Positions 15,079-23,523 of a stretch of 42,249 nucleotides of DNA are shown one piece after another. The notes under the pieces were generated by a model. That model was not told where the DNA came from and did not search any database. It saw nothing but the letters and a program-made list of their open reading frames with translations. The stretch comes from Actinomycetota bacterium (GTDB taxonomy: Bacteria > Actinomycetota > Acidimicrobiia > Acidimicrobiales > Acidimicrobilacustridaceae): assembly GCA_016185305.1 (NCBI GenBank), contig JACPNV010000077.1, forward strand, positions 1-42,249, read 5' to 3'. The position numbers and the translations under genes were made by a program. How positions within the stretch are numbered: position 1 is the first letter of the stretch; each line of letters begins with the position of its first letter.

Positions 15079-15963
15079 TTAGTGCTCGTGGCGCCTCGAT
15101 CGTGGACCCGAGCCGTAATCACCGAACGGATCGTCGCGCTCCCGCACCGCATCGCGGAACCCGACCTCTTGCGCGCGGCTCACGAAGTCCAACCCCTCCT
15201 GGGTGTGCCGAGCGATGCCGTCGAACAGGCTGCCGAGCGTGCGACTCGATGACAGGCCCATGTTCTCGACCGTCTGGTTGCACAGCAGCTTCAGCATCAC
15301 GAGCTGGTTCGTCGGCACCTGCGCCATGCGCGTCGCGAACGCGTGGGCGTGGTCTTGCAAGTCGCCCGCGGGAACGGTTTCGAGGATCAGTCCGATGCGA
15401 GCTGCTTCATCCGCCGAGATCTCGTCGCCCGTCAACAGGTAGCGCTTCGCGTTCTCGAGCCCCATGCGGTACACCCACATCGCCGTGGTCGGCGTGCCCC
15501 AGACTCGCGACGGCGGGTAGCCGAACACGGCATCGTCCGCCGCGATGATCAGATCGGCGCACAGCACCATGTCGGTGCCGCCACCGATGCACCAGCCGTT
15601 GACCGCGGCGATGGTCGGCTTGGACGAGTACCAGAGCTTCATGTAGGTGTCGACGAACGTGCCGATCATCCGCAAGTCGCCGACGGAGTCCCAGACCCGT
15701 TTGGGCTCGACGGTATCGGTCGACCCGCCGCTCTCGGCCGCCTGCGCGACGGTCGACCAATCAAGGCCGTAGCCCGCGCAGAACGCCGGCCCTTCGGCCC
15801 GAAGCAGGATCACGTGTACGTCGGTGTCCCAGTTCGCGACGTCGATGGCATCGGCCAGCTCGTCACGCAATGCCGGGGTGATCGTGTTGTATGCCTCGGC
15901 TCGAGCCAGCCAGATCGACCGCACGCCATCGGTCGTCTCGGTGCGGATGGTGGTGTAGTCCAT
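15079..15963 (-). CDS. Crotonase / enoyl-CoA hydratase-like protein
   Basis: The 294-residue protein has the crotonase fold: the CoA and oxyanion site AFCAGYGLDW, NGWCIGGGTDMVLCADLIIA, and a C-terminal helical region. Both usual catalytic Glu positions are changed: the first falls at Asp in GGGTDM, and the second is replaced within FGYPPSRVWGTPT. A classical hydratase reaction is therefore doubtful; a hydrolase or isomerase role, or a regulatory role, is possible. The frame is open far upstream on this strand, but the ATG at 15963 gives the family length. It is divergent from tesB with 48 bp between the starts. Confidence 0.85.
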   Translation of the reverse strand: MDYTTIRTETTDGVRSIWLARAEAYNTITPALRDELADAIDVANWDTDVHVILLRAEGPAFCAGYGLDWSTVAQAAESGGSTDTVEPKRVWDSVGDLRMIGTFVDTYMKLWYSSKPTIAAVNGWCIGGGTDMVLCADLIIAADDAVFGYPPSRVWGTPTTAMWVYRMGLENAKRYLLTGDEISADEAARIGLILETVPAGDLQDHAHAFATRMAQVPTNQLVMLKLLCNQTVENMGLSSSRTLGSLFDGIARHTQEGLDFVSRAQEVGFRDAVRERDDPFGDYGSGPRSRRHEH

Positions 15964-16011
15964 GGTGTGAGCTTGCCTCATCTCCCGGGAACAGGCGATT
16001 GTGTCCGCCTT

Positions 16012-16878
16012 ATGACAGATCCGGTGGACAGGTTGCTCGAGCTGTTCACGTTCGACGAGCTGGGCGACGACGTCTACCGGGCGGTGAACGTCGATCGCGG
16101 TCATGGCACGCGCGTCTTCGGTGGCCAGGTCGCGGCGCAGGCGCTCGCGGCCGCGACCCGCACGATCACCGTCCCGCATCACCTTCACTCCCTGCACGCG
16201 TACTTCCTCCGGCCCGGTCGCCCCGGCATCCCCATCGACTACGACGTCGAGGAGACGCGTGACGGGCGGTCGTTCACCACTCGCCGCGTGCTCGGTCGCC
16301 AGGACGGCGAGGTGATCTTCGAGATGTCCTGCTCGTTCCATGGCGACGAAGACGGCGTGGACTACCAGCTTCCTCGGGCCACGGACGTGCCGCCGGCCGA
16401 GGACACGCCGGCACGGATGCTGTGGATCCCCGACGAGGAGCGCGAGCGCATCCCGTTCGAGCTGCGAGAGCTCGGCCCGAGCGACGCCGACGACACCGGG
16501 TGGCACCGGTCGACGCGCCGCGTGTGGATGCGCATTCGCCGGCGGCTCCCCGACGACCCCTTGCTCCACGCCTGCCTCATCACGTTCCTCTCCGACATGG
16601 GCGCCGTGATGGCGGCGATGGCACCGGTGCCCGAGCACCGTCATGAGCAGATGATGGCCGCCAGCCTCGACCACGCCCTGTGGTTCCACCGCCCGATCCG
16701 GGCCGACGAGTGGATGCTCTACGACCTGCACGCGGTGTCCAACCACGGCGCGCGGGGGCTCACGAGGGGCACGATGCACACCGAGGACGGTGTCCTCGGC
16801 GTTTCGGTGGCACAAGAAGCGTTGATCCGGGTGTTGAACGACCGGCAGCAGAAGAACCGTTCGGACGGAAACCTCTGA
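16012..16878 (+). CDS. tesB: Acyl-CoA thioesterase II
   Basis: The 288-residue double-hotdog enzyme hydrolyses acyl-CoA to free acid and CoA. The first hotdog starts RVFGGQVAAQALAAATRTI and SLHAYFLRPGRPGIPIDYDV. The catalytic trio of TesB is present: Asp 220 in MAASLDHALWFHR, Thr 251 in ARGLTRGTMH and Gln 268 in VAQEALIRV. Length equals E. coli TesB. The ATG at 16012 was chosen because the upstream open frame is antisense to the crotonase gene. The two divergent genes may share control, which would suit a common acyl-CoA pathway. Confidence 0.94.
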   Translation: MTDPVDRLLELFTFDELGDDVYRAVNVDRGHGTRVFGGQVAAQALAAATRTITVPHHLHSLHAYFLRPGRPGIPIDYDVEETRDGRSFTTRRVLGRQDGEVIFEMSCSFHGDEDGVDYQLPRATDVPPAEDTPARMLWIPDEERERIPFELRELGPSDADDTGWHRSTRRVWMRIRRRLPDDPLLHACLITFLSDMGAVMAAMAPVPEHRHEQMMAASLDHALWFHRPIRADEWMLYDLHAVSNHGARGLTRGTMHTEDGVLGVSVAQEALIRVLNDRQQKNRSDGNL

Positions 16879-16965
16879 CCACGCGGTCGGTCCCAACGTT
16901 CCGGCGGACCATCACGATCGGTTCGCCGGGTCGAACCATCACCGATGTGAGCGCGCTGCGCGCGA

Positions 16966-16971
16966 CACACT
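16966..16971 (+). promoter_or_regulatory. -10-like hexamer for the BrkB gene
   Basis: CACACT ends 6 nt before the GTG at 16978; the CAC start resembles the ligase and J-domain hexamers (CACAAT, CACGAT). No ribosome site is present. Confidence 0.4.
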
Positions 16972-16977
16972 CTCGGG

Positions 16978-17967
16978 GTGCCTGAAGGAGGGACCGACAG
17001 CGAGACCCAGCCCGGCTGGTTCGATCGCGTCCTCATCGATCCGCTCGACGCGTTGCAGCGGCGCATCCGACCTGTCGCCTTCACCGTCGCGCTGTTCAAG
17101 CGGTTCTCCGAGGACCGCGGCTCGCAGTACTCGACCCTGCTCGCGTACTACGGCTTCTTCTCGTTGCTCGCCATCCTGCTCGTGATCGGCACGATCTCCG
17201 CGACGGTCCTGTCGCAGAGCCCCGAGCGGCAGCAAACGCTCACCGACGCGATCACGAAGGCCCTTCCGGTCACCGGCGACACCGTCGCGACGAACGTGCA
17301 GAAGCTCAACGGCTCGGGCTTCGCGGTCCTCATCGGTCTTTTGATCGTGACCTGGAGCGGCCTCGGCGTCGTGAACAACGCGCAGGACGCCTTCAACACG
17401 ATGTGGAGCGTGCCCCGCTACCACTGGCCCTCGCTGTGGGTGCGAATCGGGCGCAGCGCCGCGGTCCTCGGCGTGGCCGGCCTCGCGTTGACGGCGCTGA
17501 CCGCCGGAGGCCCGATCCTCTCCGCACTCGAGCTGGGCTCGTTCCAGCTCGTGCTGGCCGCCGTCGGCGCGGCGGCGATCAACACCGGCGCGCTCGCCGT
17601 CTGCCTCGAGCTGCTGACCAAGAAGCGGATCGGCCTCAAGAACCTGCTACCAGGAGCGATCGGCGGCGGCATCGCGCTTGTGATCCTGCAGCTCGGCGGC
17701 ACGTGGTACATGACGCGCGTCGTCGCTCGCGCCGGTGCGTTCTACGGCACGTTCGCGGCGGCCATCGGTGTGCTGGTGTGGATCGGCCTTCAGGCGCGGC
17801 TCATCCTCCTCGCCAGTGAAGTGAACGTCGTCCGCGCCAAGGCCCTGTGGCCGCGCAGCCTGACCGGGCGCAACCTGACCGACGCCGACCGGCGGGCACA
17901 TTCCGACCTGATCGAGCGCGAATCGCTGTTCGCGGGCGCCGTGATCGACACCCAGATCGAGCAGTAG
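16978..17967 (+). CDS. YihY/BrkB family inner membrane protein
   Basis: The 329-residue protein has the YihY/BrkB pattern: an amphipathic N-terminus, STLLAYYGFFSLLAILLVIG as the first membrane helix, VTWSGLGVVNNAQDAFNTMW after the second, and further helices ending GTFAAAIGVLVWIGLQARLI. About six membrane segments are expected. The family was once called ribonuclease BN by mistake; transport or membrane-remodelling roles have been suggested but its function is unsettled. The cytoplasmic tail is charged. It follows tesB by 99 bp and has its own promoter-like hexamer. Confidence 0.88.
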   Translation: MPEGGTDSETQPGWFDRVLIDPLDALQRRIRPVAFTVALFKRFSEDRGSQYSTLLAYYGFFSLLAILLVIGTISATVLSQSPERQQTLTDAITKALPVTGDTVATNVQKLNGSGFAVLIGLLIVTWSGLGVVNNAQDAFNTMWSVPRYHWPSLWVRIGRSAAVLGVAGLALTALTAGGPILSALELGSFQLVLAAVGAAAINTGALAVCLELLTKKRIGLKNLLPGAIGGGIALVILQLGGTWYMTRVVARAGAFYGTFAAAIGVLVWIGLQARLILLASEVNVVRAKALWPRSLTGRNLTDADRRAHSDLIERESLFAGAVIDTQIEQ

Positions 17968-17982
17968 CCACAGATTCGACCG

Positions 17983-17988
17983 TACGAT
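17983..17988 (+). promoter_or_regulatory. -10 hexamer for the serine hydrolase
   Basis: TACGAT ends 9 nt before the ATG at 17998, in the 30-bp gap after the BrkB gene. No ribosome site is present. Confidence 0.45.
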
Positions 17989-17997
17989 GCATGCCCG

Positions 17998-19065
17998 ATG
18001 GACTCGCTTGCCGCGCTCGTCGACCTGCCCGAGCAGGCCACCGGCGTTCCGTTCCCCACACGCGAATGGCCTCGCCGCCAAGCAGGAGCACCGGCCGCGG
18101 CGACCGACCTGGTCGACCAGCTCTTCGACGAGCCAGAACGGTTCGGCTCGACCCACGCTGTCGTTGTTGTGCAGCGCGGTGAGCTGCTGGCCGAACGCTA
18201 CGGCGGCACCATCGAACATCTCGATCGCGAGCCCGAGTCGGTCGAGGCGACCACCAAACTGCTGTCGTGGTCGATGGCGAAGTCCCTTCTCCATGCCGTG
18301 GTCGGCACCCTCGTGCGCGACAAGCGTCTCGACATCGACGCACCGGCACCGGTCGCGGCATGGCATGCGGACCCCGATGACCAGCGCGGCACGATCACCG
18401 TCCGCAACCTGCTCGAGATGCGCGACGGCCTCGACTTCGTCGAGGAGTACACCGTCGACGGGCCGTCCGACGTCGTCGAGATGCTGTTCGGTGGCGCCCA
18501 GAACGACGTGGCCAGATTCGCGATCGGCAAGCCGCTGGCCCACGAGCCCGGGTCGGTCTGGAACTACTCGTCGGGAACGAGCAACATCATCAGCCGCGTC
18601 GTCGGCGACATCGTCGGTGGCGGAGAGCGCGGCATGCGAGCCTTCCTCGACGCCGAGCTCTTCGGGCCGCTGGGCGTGCGCGACGTCGACGTCCGGTTCG
18701 ACGACGCAGGAACGTTCCTCGCGTCGAGCTTCGTGTACACGACCGCGCAGAACTTCGCCCGCTTCGGCCTGTTGTACTTGCGCGACGGCGTGTGGGACGG
18801 CCGGCGAATCCTCCCCGAGGGTTGGGTCGACGACGCGCGCCGACCACGCTCGTACGACGACGACGACGACCGCTGGTACGGCTCGCACTGGTGGGCACTG
18901 AACGACGACCTCGGCACGTTCTGGGCCAACGGCTATGAAGGCCAATGCATCTTCTGTGTACCCTCCCTCGACCTCATCGTCGTCCGCTTGGGCAAGACAC
19001 CCGAAGCCAACAAGCGCAACCTCGCCGCGTGGCGGACTGGCATGCGCGACGCGTTCCGCGGGTGA
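17998..19065 (+). CDS. Beta-lactamase-family serine hydrolase
   Basis: The 355-residue protein belongs to the class C beta-lactamase / penicillin-binding-protein-like superfamily (often esterases or 6-aminohexanoate-dimer hydrolase-like). The nucleophile motif SxxK is SMAK with Ser 92 and Lys 95 (LLSWSMAKSLLHAVVGTLV). The second motif is YSS in SVWNYSSGTSNIISR, and GSHWWALNDD and YEGQCIFCVPSLDLIVVRLG are typical of the C-terminal half. No signal peptide is seen, so it is probably cytoplasmic and not a resistance enzyme. The substrate is unknown. Confidence 0.9.
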   Translation: MDSLAALVDLPEQATGVPFPTREWPRRQAGAPAAATDLVDQLFDEPERFGSTHAVVVVQRGELLAERYGGTIEHLDREPESVEATTKLLSWSMAKSLLHAVVGTLVRDKRLDIDAPAPVAAWHADPDDQRGTITVRNLLEMRDGLDFVEEYTVDGPSDVVEMLFGGAQNDVARFAIGKPLAHEPGSVWNYSSGTSNIISRVVGDIVGGGERGMRAFLDAELFGPLGVRDVDVRFDDAGTFLASSFVYTTAQNFARFGLLYLRDGVWDGRRILPEGWVDDARRPRSYDDDDDRWYGSHWWALNDDLGTFWANGYEGQCIFCVPSLDLIVVRLGKTPEANKRNLAAWRTGMRDAFRG

Positions 19066-19154
19066 CGTGCGGCGGGCGCCGTCCACCCGAGCCCTCTTGC
19101 GCGGCGGCCGAGGACGGCGGGTCCTCAGGTCCTCCCCGACCAGCAGCGAATAGC

Positions 19155-19160
19155 TAGATT
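19155..19160 (+). promoter_or_regulatory. -10 hexamer for the hotdog thioesterase
   Basis: TAGATT ends 8 nt before the GTG at 19169. The stretch TAGCTAGATT also contains a small palindrome. No ribosome site is present. Confidence 0.5.
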
Positions 19161-19168
19161 CGGCGGCC

Positions 19169-19618
19169 GTGCGACTGGCGCTCGAACCACCCACCGACCC
19201 GACCGCGTACGACTTCTCCCATCCGATCCGCGTGCGCTTCGCGGAGACCGATGCGATGGGAATCGTGCACCACGCCGGGTACCTCACCTACTTCGAGGAA
19301 GCCCGCGTCGCGTACCTGCGCCACCTCGACCACCCCTATGACAAGGTCCGCGCCGAAGGCATCGACTTCGCCGTGCTCGAAGCCTACGTGCACTACCGCC
19401 AACCGCTGCGCTTCGACGATGTCGTCGATGTCTTCGTGAGCGTCGGCGAGGTCACGCGCGTGACCTGCCAGCTCGGCTACTTCCTGCAGCTCGGCGACAC
19501 GTCGATCGCCACCGGTGTGACCGTGCACGGCTGCGTGAACCCGGCGGGGCGTCCGGTTCGCCTGCCCGACTGGCTCAGGTCGGTCGCCGACGACAAGGGC
19601 TGGACCGGACGACGCTAG
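19169..19618 (+). CDS. Acyl-CoA thioesterase, YbgC/4HBT type
   Basis: The 149-residue single-hotdog protein has the 4-hydroxybenzoyl-CoA thioesterase signature ETDAMGIVHHAGYLTYFEEA with the catalytic Asp, followed by ARVAYLRHLDHPYDKVRAEG. It would hydrolyse a short or aromatic acyl-CoA. It is about the usual family length. The neighbours are a serine hydrolase upstream and a convergent MFS transporter 15 bp downstream, which do not fix the substrate. Confidence 0.92.
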   Translation: MRLALEPPTDPTAYDFSHPIRVRFAETDAMGIVHHAGYLTYFEEARVAYLRHLDHPYDKVRAEGIDFAVLEAYVHYRQPLRFDDVVDVFVSVGEVTRVTCQLGYFLQLGDTSIATGVTVHGCVNPAGRPVRLPDWLRSVADDKGWTGRR

Positions 19619-19633
19619 GCGACGGGGCCCGCA

Positions 19634-20869
19634 TCAATAGCCCCACGGCTGTTCGGGTTCGGGAGATTCGGCCACGACGGTCGCGGCCTCGTGGTCGACC
19701 GCGCGGCGGGCGCGGGGGTCGATGCCGCTGCGCAACAGGACCAGCCCGGCGATGGCGAACACCGAACCGGCCACGAACGAGCCGCGATATCCGCTGATCG
19801 CCGCCGCCCCGCCGAGGATCATCGCGCCGAGCCCTTGCGACGCGTCGAAGAAGCTGCTGACCGTGCCGACGCAGGCACCGCGCTCCGCTTCGGGCACTCC
19901 GCTCAGCGCAAGCGTCAGCATCGCCGGGTAGAGCAACGACATCCCCACCGCGAAGATCAGCGCACCGGCGTAGAGGCCGGCTGGGCGAGGAACCGCGGCG
20001 ATCACGAGAAGCCCGGCGGCACCGAACGCCGTTGCCCCGGTGCCCGCCCTCAACGGACCGAGCATGTCGGGCAACCGCGCCCCGGCGATGCGGATGGCCA
20101 AGATCGCCAGTCCGTACATCAGCAGCACCGGGCCGGCGGACGGCACGCCGATGTCGTCGACGTACAGGGGGATGAACTCGAAGAACCCAGCCAGGCCGAC
20201 CATGCCGAGGAACAAGACCAGGCCCGGAGCGAAGGATCTCGGATACAGCAACGGCGCCCGCGGTGCGTCCTTCGGCACCCGGCGATCGGGCGTGAGCGTC
20301 TCGCGTGTGAGAAGCCCGAGGGCTGCGGCCGCGAACGCGAACGACGCCGCGACCGTCCACACGACGCCGTACCCGGCGTTCTGTCGCAGGTACTCGCCGA
20401 GGTAAGGACCGAACGACAGGCCGCCGTACACCGCGACCGACCAATAGCTGATCGCCTCGCCTCGGCGCTCCTCGGGCGCGAGATCGGTGACCATGGTGCC
20501 GGCACCCACGAAGAACGCGGCTTCGCCGACGCCGCCGAGCACGCGCATCGCCACGAAGACACCCGTCCCCGGCACGAAGTGGTAGAGCGCAGTCGACACA
20601 CCGACGACGAGCGCACCCGAGACGATCAGCACCTTGCGCCCCAACCGATCGCCGACGCGGCCGGCGAACGTCCGCAACACGATGGCGCCGATCGAGAACG
20701 ACCCCACGACGATGCCCACCGCCACGGCGCCGCCCTGCAACTTCTCCTCGACGAAGTTGGGCACGACCGGCCACAGGATGCCGAGCGAGAGGAAGTATGC
20801 CAGTCCCACCATCACGACCAGCCCGAAGCGAGGCGTGAGCAGCCGCCGCGTGGTCTTCGTGGTGGCCAA
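19634..20869 (-). CDS. Major facilitator superfamily transporter
   Basis: The 411-residue protein has about twelve membrane helices. MFS signatures are visible: GRVGDRLGRKVLIVSGALVV is the loop 2-3 motif, and MRVLGGVGEAAFFVGAGTMV with DLAPEERRGEAISYWSVAVY follows in helices 4-5. It most resembles small-molecule or drug exporters. The start is the TTG at 20869, with GGGAGG 4-5 nt upstream; the next in-frame ATG lies inside helix 1. A longer upstream frame has no start signal. It is divergent from the ferredoxin-P450 pair, so it might export a P450 product. Confidence 0.9.
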   Translation of the reverse strand: MATTKTTRRLLTPRFGLVVMVGLAYFLSLGILWPVVPNFVEEKLQGGAVAVGIVVGSFSIGAIVLRTFAGRVGDRLGRKVLIVSGALVVGVSTALYHFVPGTGVFVAMRVLGGVGEAAFFVGAGTMVTDLAPEERRGEAISYWSVAVYGGLSFGPYLGEYLRQNAGYGVVWTVAASFAFAAAALGLLTRETLTPDRRVPKDAPRAPLLYPRSFAPGLVLFLGMVGLAGFFEFIPLYVDDIGVPSAGPVLLMYGLAILAIRIAGARLPDMLGPLRAGTGATAFGAAGLLVIAAVPRPAGLYAGALIFAVGMSLLYPAMLTLALSGVPEAERGACVGTVSSFFDASQGLGAMILGGAAAISGYRGSFVAGSVFAIAGLVLLRSGIDPRARRAVDHEAATVVAESPEPEQPWGY

Positions 20870-20873
20870 GCTT

Positions 20874-20879
20874 CCTCCC
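20874..20879 (-). promoter_or_regulatory. Shine-Dalgarno site supporting a TTG start
   Basis: GGGAGG on the minus strand is followed by AAGC and then TTG at 20869. No ATG or GTG is available at a suitable distance, so TTG is taken as the start of the MFS gene. Confidence 0.7.
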
Positions 20880-20957
20880 GGGCGATGGCGAAGCCCCGAG
20901 TCTACGGAGACGCCTCGCCAGATCCCACGCCGATAGCCGGGATGTGCTGGTTCCCCG

Positions 20958-20963
20958 TATCGT
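20958..20963 (+). promoter_or_regulatory. -10-like hexamer for the ferredoxin-P450 unit
   Basis: TATCGT would give a leader of about 25 nt that contains the GAGGGGG ribosome site at 20984-20990, 4 nt before the GTG. Confidence 0.4.
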
Positions 20964-20994
20964 TGGCGTTCGACCACGCGACCGAGGGGGATCC

Positions 20995-21195
20995 GTGAGA
21001 GTTCACGTCGACCAAGAGAAGTGCCAGGGCCACAACCGCTGCTACGCCTTGGCACCCGAGCTGTTCGACGTCGACGACTACGGAACGGCCCACGAGTTGA
21101 ACGGCGGCCAGGTCCCGCCCGAGCTGGAAGGCAAGGCCCGGCTCGCGGTCTCCAACTGCCCGGAGTACGCCATCACGATCGACGAAGACTCGTGA
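20995..21195 (+). CDS. P450-associated ferredoxin
   Basis: The 66-residue ferredoxin begins with VRVHVDQEKCQGHNRCYALA. Cys 10 and Cys 16 with His 13 between them give CxxHxxC, and a third Cys lies in SNCPEYAI. This is the pattern of actinobacterial single-cluster ferredoxins where a His replaces one Cys of a [4Fe-4S] site, usually giving a [3Fe-4S] cluster. It should carry electrons to the P450 encoded directly downstream; the genes overlap by 4 bp. No ferredoxin reductase gene is in the window. The GTG start has GAGGGGG upstream. Confidence 0.92.
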   Translation: MRVHVDQEKCQGHNRCYALAPELFDVDDYGTAHELNGGQVPPELEGKARLAVSNCPEYAITIDEDS

Positions 21196-22391
21196 GCCAT
21201 CCGCCGGTCACGGACTGGGAGACCGACTTCGATCACACCGACGTGGCCTACGCGGCCGACCCTTTTCCCATCTGGGACGAGCTGCGGGCGAAGTGCCCGA
21301 TCGCCCACTCCGACCGCTATGGGGGCGTCTGGCTGCCGACGACCCACGAAGATGTGGCCGCCATCGCCTACGACACCGACCACTTCACGTCGCAGAGCGT
21401 GATCGTCACCGAGGGGCGGCCCATGGCGCCCGCGCCGATCGGTATCGCCCCACCGATCTCCTCGGACCCGCCGTTCCACCACGACGCTCGACGCCTGCTG
21501 CTGCCGGCCTTCTCGCCGAAGGCGATCGCCGCGCTCGAGCCGTTCACGCGTGCGTACTGCCACGAGCTGCTGGATGCGGTCGAAGGGCAGACAGAGCTCG
21601 ACGCCGCCGAGGACTACGCGCAGCACATCCCGGTCCGAGTCATCGCCAAGATGCTCGGCTTCCCGGCCGGAGACGCCGACCAGTTCCGCGAGTTCGTCAC
21701 CAACACGATCGAGTCGGTCGACCTCCCCGTCGAGAAGCGCATCGAGAACTTCGGCAGGCTCGAGGCCTACCTACGTGACCAGGTGGAAGACCACATCGCC
21801 CACCCGCGCGACGACCTCACGAGCTTCCTGCTCGACGCGCGGCTCGACGGCGCCTTGCTCGACGAAGGTCACGTCGGTGGCACGATCGCCTTGCTCCTCC
21901 TCGCTGGCATCGACACGACGTGGAGCGCCATCGGCGCCTCGATCTGGCACCTGGCGCGCACCCCAACCGATCGCGAACGCCTCGCGAACGAACCGGAGCT
22001 GATGCCCTTCGCCATCGAGGAGCTGCTCCGCGCCTACGCGCCGGTCACGATGGCCCGGCTCGTGAAGGACGACTTCGAGTTCAACGGCTGCCCCATGAAG
22101 AAGGACGAGTGGGTCCTGCTTCCGTTTCCCTCGGCCAATCGAGATCCGGCGTTCTTCGCCGACGCCGGTCGGGTCGAGCTCGATCGGACCGAGAACCGTC
22201 ACGCTGCCTTCGGCCTCGGAATCCACCGGTGCGTCGGCTCGAACCTGGCCCGCATGGAGCTGCAAGTCGCGCTGGAGGTCTTCCTCGAACGCATCCCCGT
22301 GTTCGAGCTCGCGTCCGGCGACCCCGCCGCGGTCCGGTGGTCGGGTGGGCAGGTGCGCGGCCCGCGCACGCTGCCGCTGCGGGTCGGCTGA
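21192..22391 (+). CDS. Cytochrome P450
   Basis: The 399-residue soluble P450 would insert one oxygen atom into an unknown substrate. It has the I-helix oxygen-activation motif LLLAGIDTTWSAI (Asp 241), the K-helix EELLR in PFAIEELLRAYAP, and the heme signature FGLGIHRCVGSNLARME with Cys 347 as axial ligand. SSDPPFHHDARRLLLPAFSP is the C-helix region. The GTG start overlaps the ferredoxin TGA (GTGA), so both proteins are probably made in step. The divergent MFS gene may belong to the same function. Confidence 0.95.
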   Translation: MSHPPVTDWETDFDHTDVAYAADPFPIWDELRAKCPIAHSDRYGGVWLPTTHEDVAAIAYDTDHFTSQSVIVTEGRPMAPAPIGIAPPISSDPPFHHDARRLLLPAFSPKAIAALEPFTRAYCHELLDAVEGQTELDAAEDYAQHIPVRVIAKMLGFPAGDADQFREFVTNTIESVDLPVEKRIENFGRLEAYLRDQVEDHIAHPRDDLTSFLLDARLDGALLDEGHVGGTIALLLLAGIDTTWSAIGASIWHLARTPTDRERLANEPELMPFAIEELLRAYAPVTMARLVKDDFEFNGCPMKKDEWVLLPFPSANRDPAFFADAGRVELDRTENRHAAFGLGIHRCVGSNLARMELQVALEVFLERIPVFELASGDPAAVRWSGGQVRGPRTLPLRVG

Positions 22392-22437
22392 GGCCGGCCC
22401 ACTCGCGCCGCCCAATCCCAGCGGCACATCGACCGGG

Positions 22438-22443
22438 TACCGT
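22438..22443 (+). promoter_or_regulatory. -10 hexamer for the LigD-type polymerase
   Basis: TACCGT ends 6 nt before the GTG at 22450 and decides that start; no ATG or ribosome site is close. Confidence 0.5.
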
Positions 22444-22449
22444 TCGCAG

Positions 22450-23457
22450 GTGGCCGATGACCGCATCACCCTCGATCTGGCCGGCCAACGCGTCGACGTC
22501 ACCCATCCTGGCAAGGTGTTCTTCACCGCTCGGCAGGAATCGAAGCTCGACCTGGTCAACTACTACCTGGCTGTCGAAGAGCCGCTGTTGCGGGCCATGC
22601 GGGGAAGACCCGTGCTGATGCAGCGCTTCCCGCACGGCACGAGCGGCAGCAACTTCTTCCAGAAGCGCGTGCCCGACCGCCGGCCGGATTGGCTGCAGAC
22701 GACGATGGTGTCGACGCCGAACGGCACGCTCTCACGCGCGCTCGTCGTCGCCGACATCGCCCATGTCGTGTGGGCCGTCAACCTCGCCTGTCTCGGGTTC
22801 CACGTGTGGCCCTACCACGCGAACGATCCCGAGCACGCCGACGAGCTGCGAATCGACCTCGACCCGCAGCCGGGTACGAACTTCGAGAACGTCCGCGAGG
22901 CCGCGGCCGAGGTGAAGAGGCTGCTCGACGAGATCGGCATCACCGCCTACCCGAAGACGACCGGCTCGAAAGGCATCCACGTCTATGTGCGCCTGCAACC
23001 GAAGTGGAGCGCCTACCAGGTGCGAGCCTCGGCGGTTGCCCTCGCCCGCGAGCTCGCACGGCGGCGGCCCGACATCCTCACCGATGCGTGGTGGAAGGAG
23101 GAGCGAGGTCAGCGGGTGTTCATCGACTTCAACCAGAACGCGCCACACAAGACGGTGTTCGGTGCGTGGTCGGTTCGGGCGCGCGTCGGCGCGCAGGTGT
23201 CGACGCCGTTCACTTGGGACGAGCTCGAGACGATCCACCCCGACGGCGTCACGATCGCCAACGTGCCGGCGCGTGTGCGAGAACGTGGTGATCCGTGGAC
23301 GGCAAGCACCGAGGACCTGCAGTCACTCGATCCCCTGCTCGAGATGTCGGACCGAGACCTGGCCAACGGCCTCGGCGATGCGCCGTGGCCACCCGTCTAC
23401 CCGAAGATGCCCGACGAGCCGCCCCGGGTCGCTCCGAGCCGCGCCAAGAAGGATTGA
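22450..23457 (+). CDS. Stand-alone LigD-type polymerase (archaeo-eukaryotic primase fold)
   Basis: The 335-residue protein matches the polymerase domain of LigD, which in mycobacteria also occurs as separate PolD proteins. It would extend or gap-fill DNA ends with NTPs or dNTPs. Signatures are THPGKVFF near the N-terminus, RFPHGTSGSNFFQKRVPDRR, the metal-binding LRIDLDPQPGTNFENV, and YPKTTGSKGIHVYVRL. GAWSVRARVGAQVSTPFTWD and DPLLEMSDRDLANGLGDAPW follow as in PolDom proteins. No ligase or phosphoesterase domain is fused and no Ku gene is visible. It starts 58 bp after the P450. Confidence 0.92.
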   Translation: MADDRITLDLAGQRVDVTHPGKVFFTARQESKLDLVNYYLAVEEPLLRAMRGRPVLMQRFPHGTSGSNFFQKRVPDRRPDWLQTTMVSTPNGTLSRALVVADIAHVVWAVNLACLGFHVWPYHANDPEHADELRIDLDPQPGTNFENVREAAAEVKRLLDEIGITAYPKTTGSKGIHVYVRLQPKWSAYQVRASAVALARELARRRPDILTDAWWKEERGQRVFIDFNQNAPHKTVFGAWSVRARVGAQVSTPFTWDELETIHPDGVTIANVPARVRERGDPWTASTEDLQSLDPLLEMSDRDLANGLGDAPWPPVYPKMPDEPPRVAPSRAKKD

Positions 23458-23510
23458 CCGTCAGCAGATCCCGAAGATCACATGCCTGCGACCGCCCCGC
23501 GGCCACGTGC

Positions 23511-23516
23511 GACACT
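23511..23516 (+). promoter_or_regulatory. -10-like hexamer for the Cys/Met metabolism enzyme
   Basis: GACACT ends 7 nt before the ATG at 23524. It supports that ATG over the in-frame ATG at 23482, which has no upstream signal. Confidence 0.35.
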
Positions 23517-23523
23517 CCTCGTC

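Noticed and set aside
15964..16896. Upstream extension of the crotonase frame
   Set aside because: The extra 311 codons lie antisense to tesB; the crotonase domain is complete from the ATG at 15963.
17998..19065. The serine hydrolase as an antibiotic-resistance beta-lactamase
   Set aside because: It has no signal peptide and resembles the esterase-like members of the family; resistance cannot be claimed.
19691..20998. A 435-codon frame antisense to the MFS gene
   Set aside because: The minus strand here has clear MFS motifs and a ribosome site; the plus frame has neither motifs nor a start signal.
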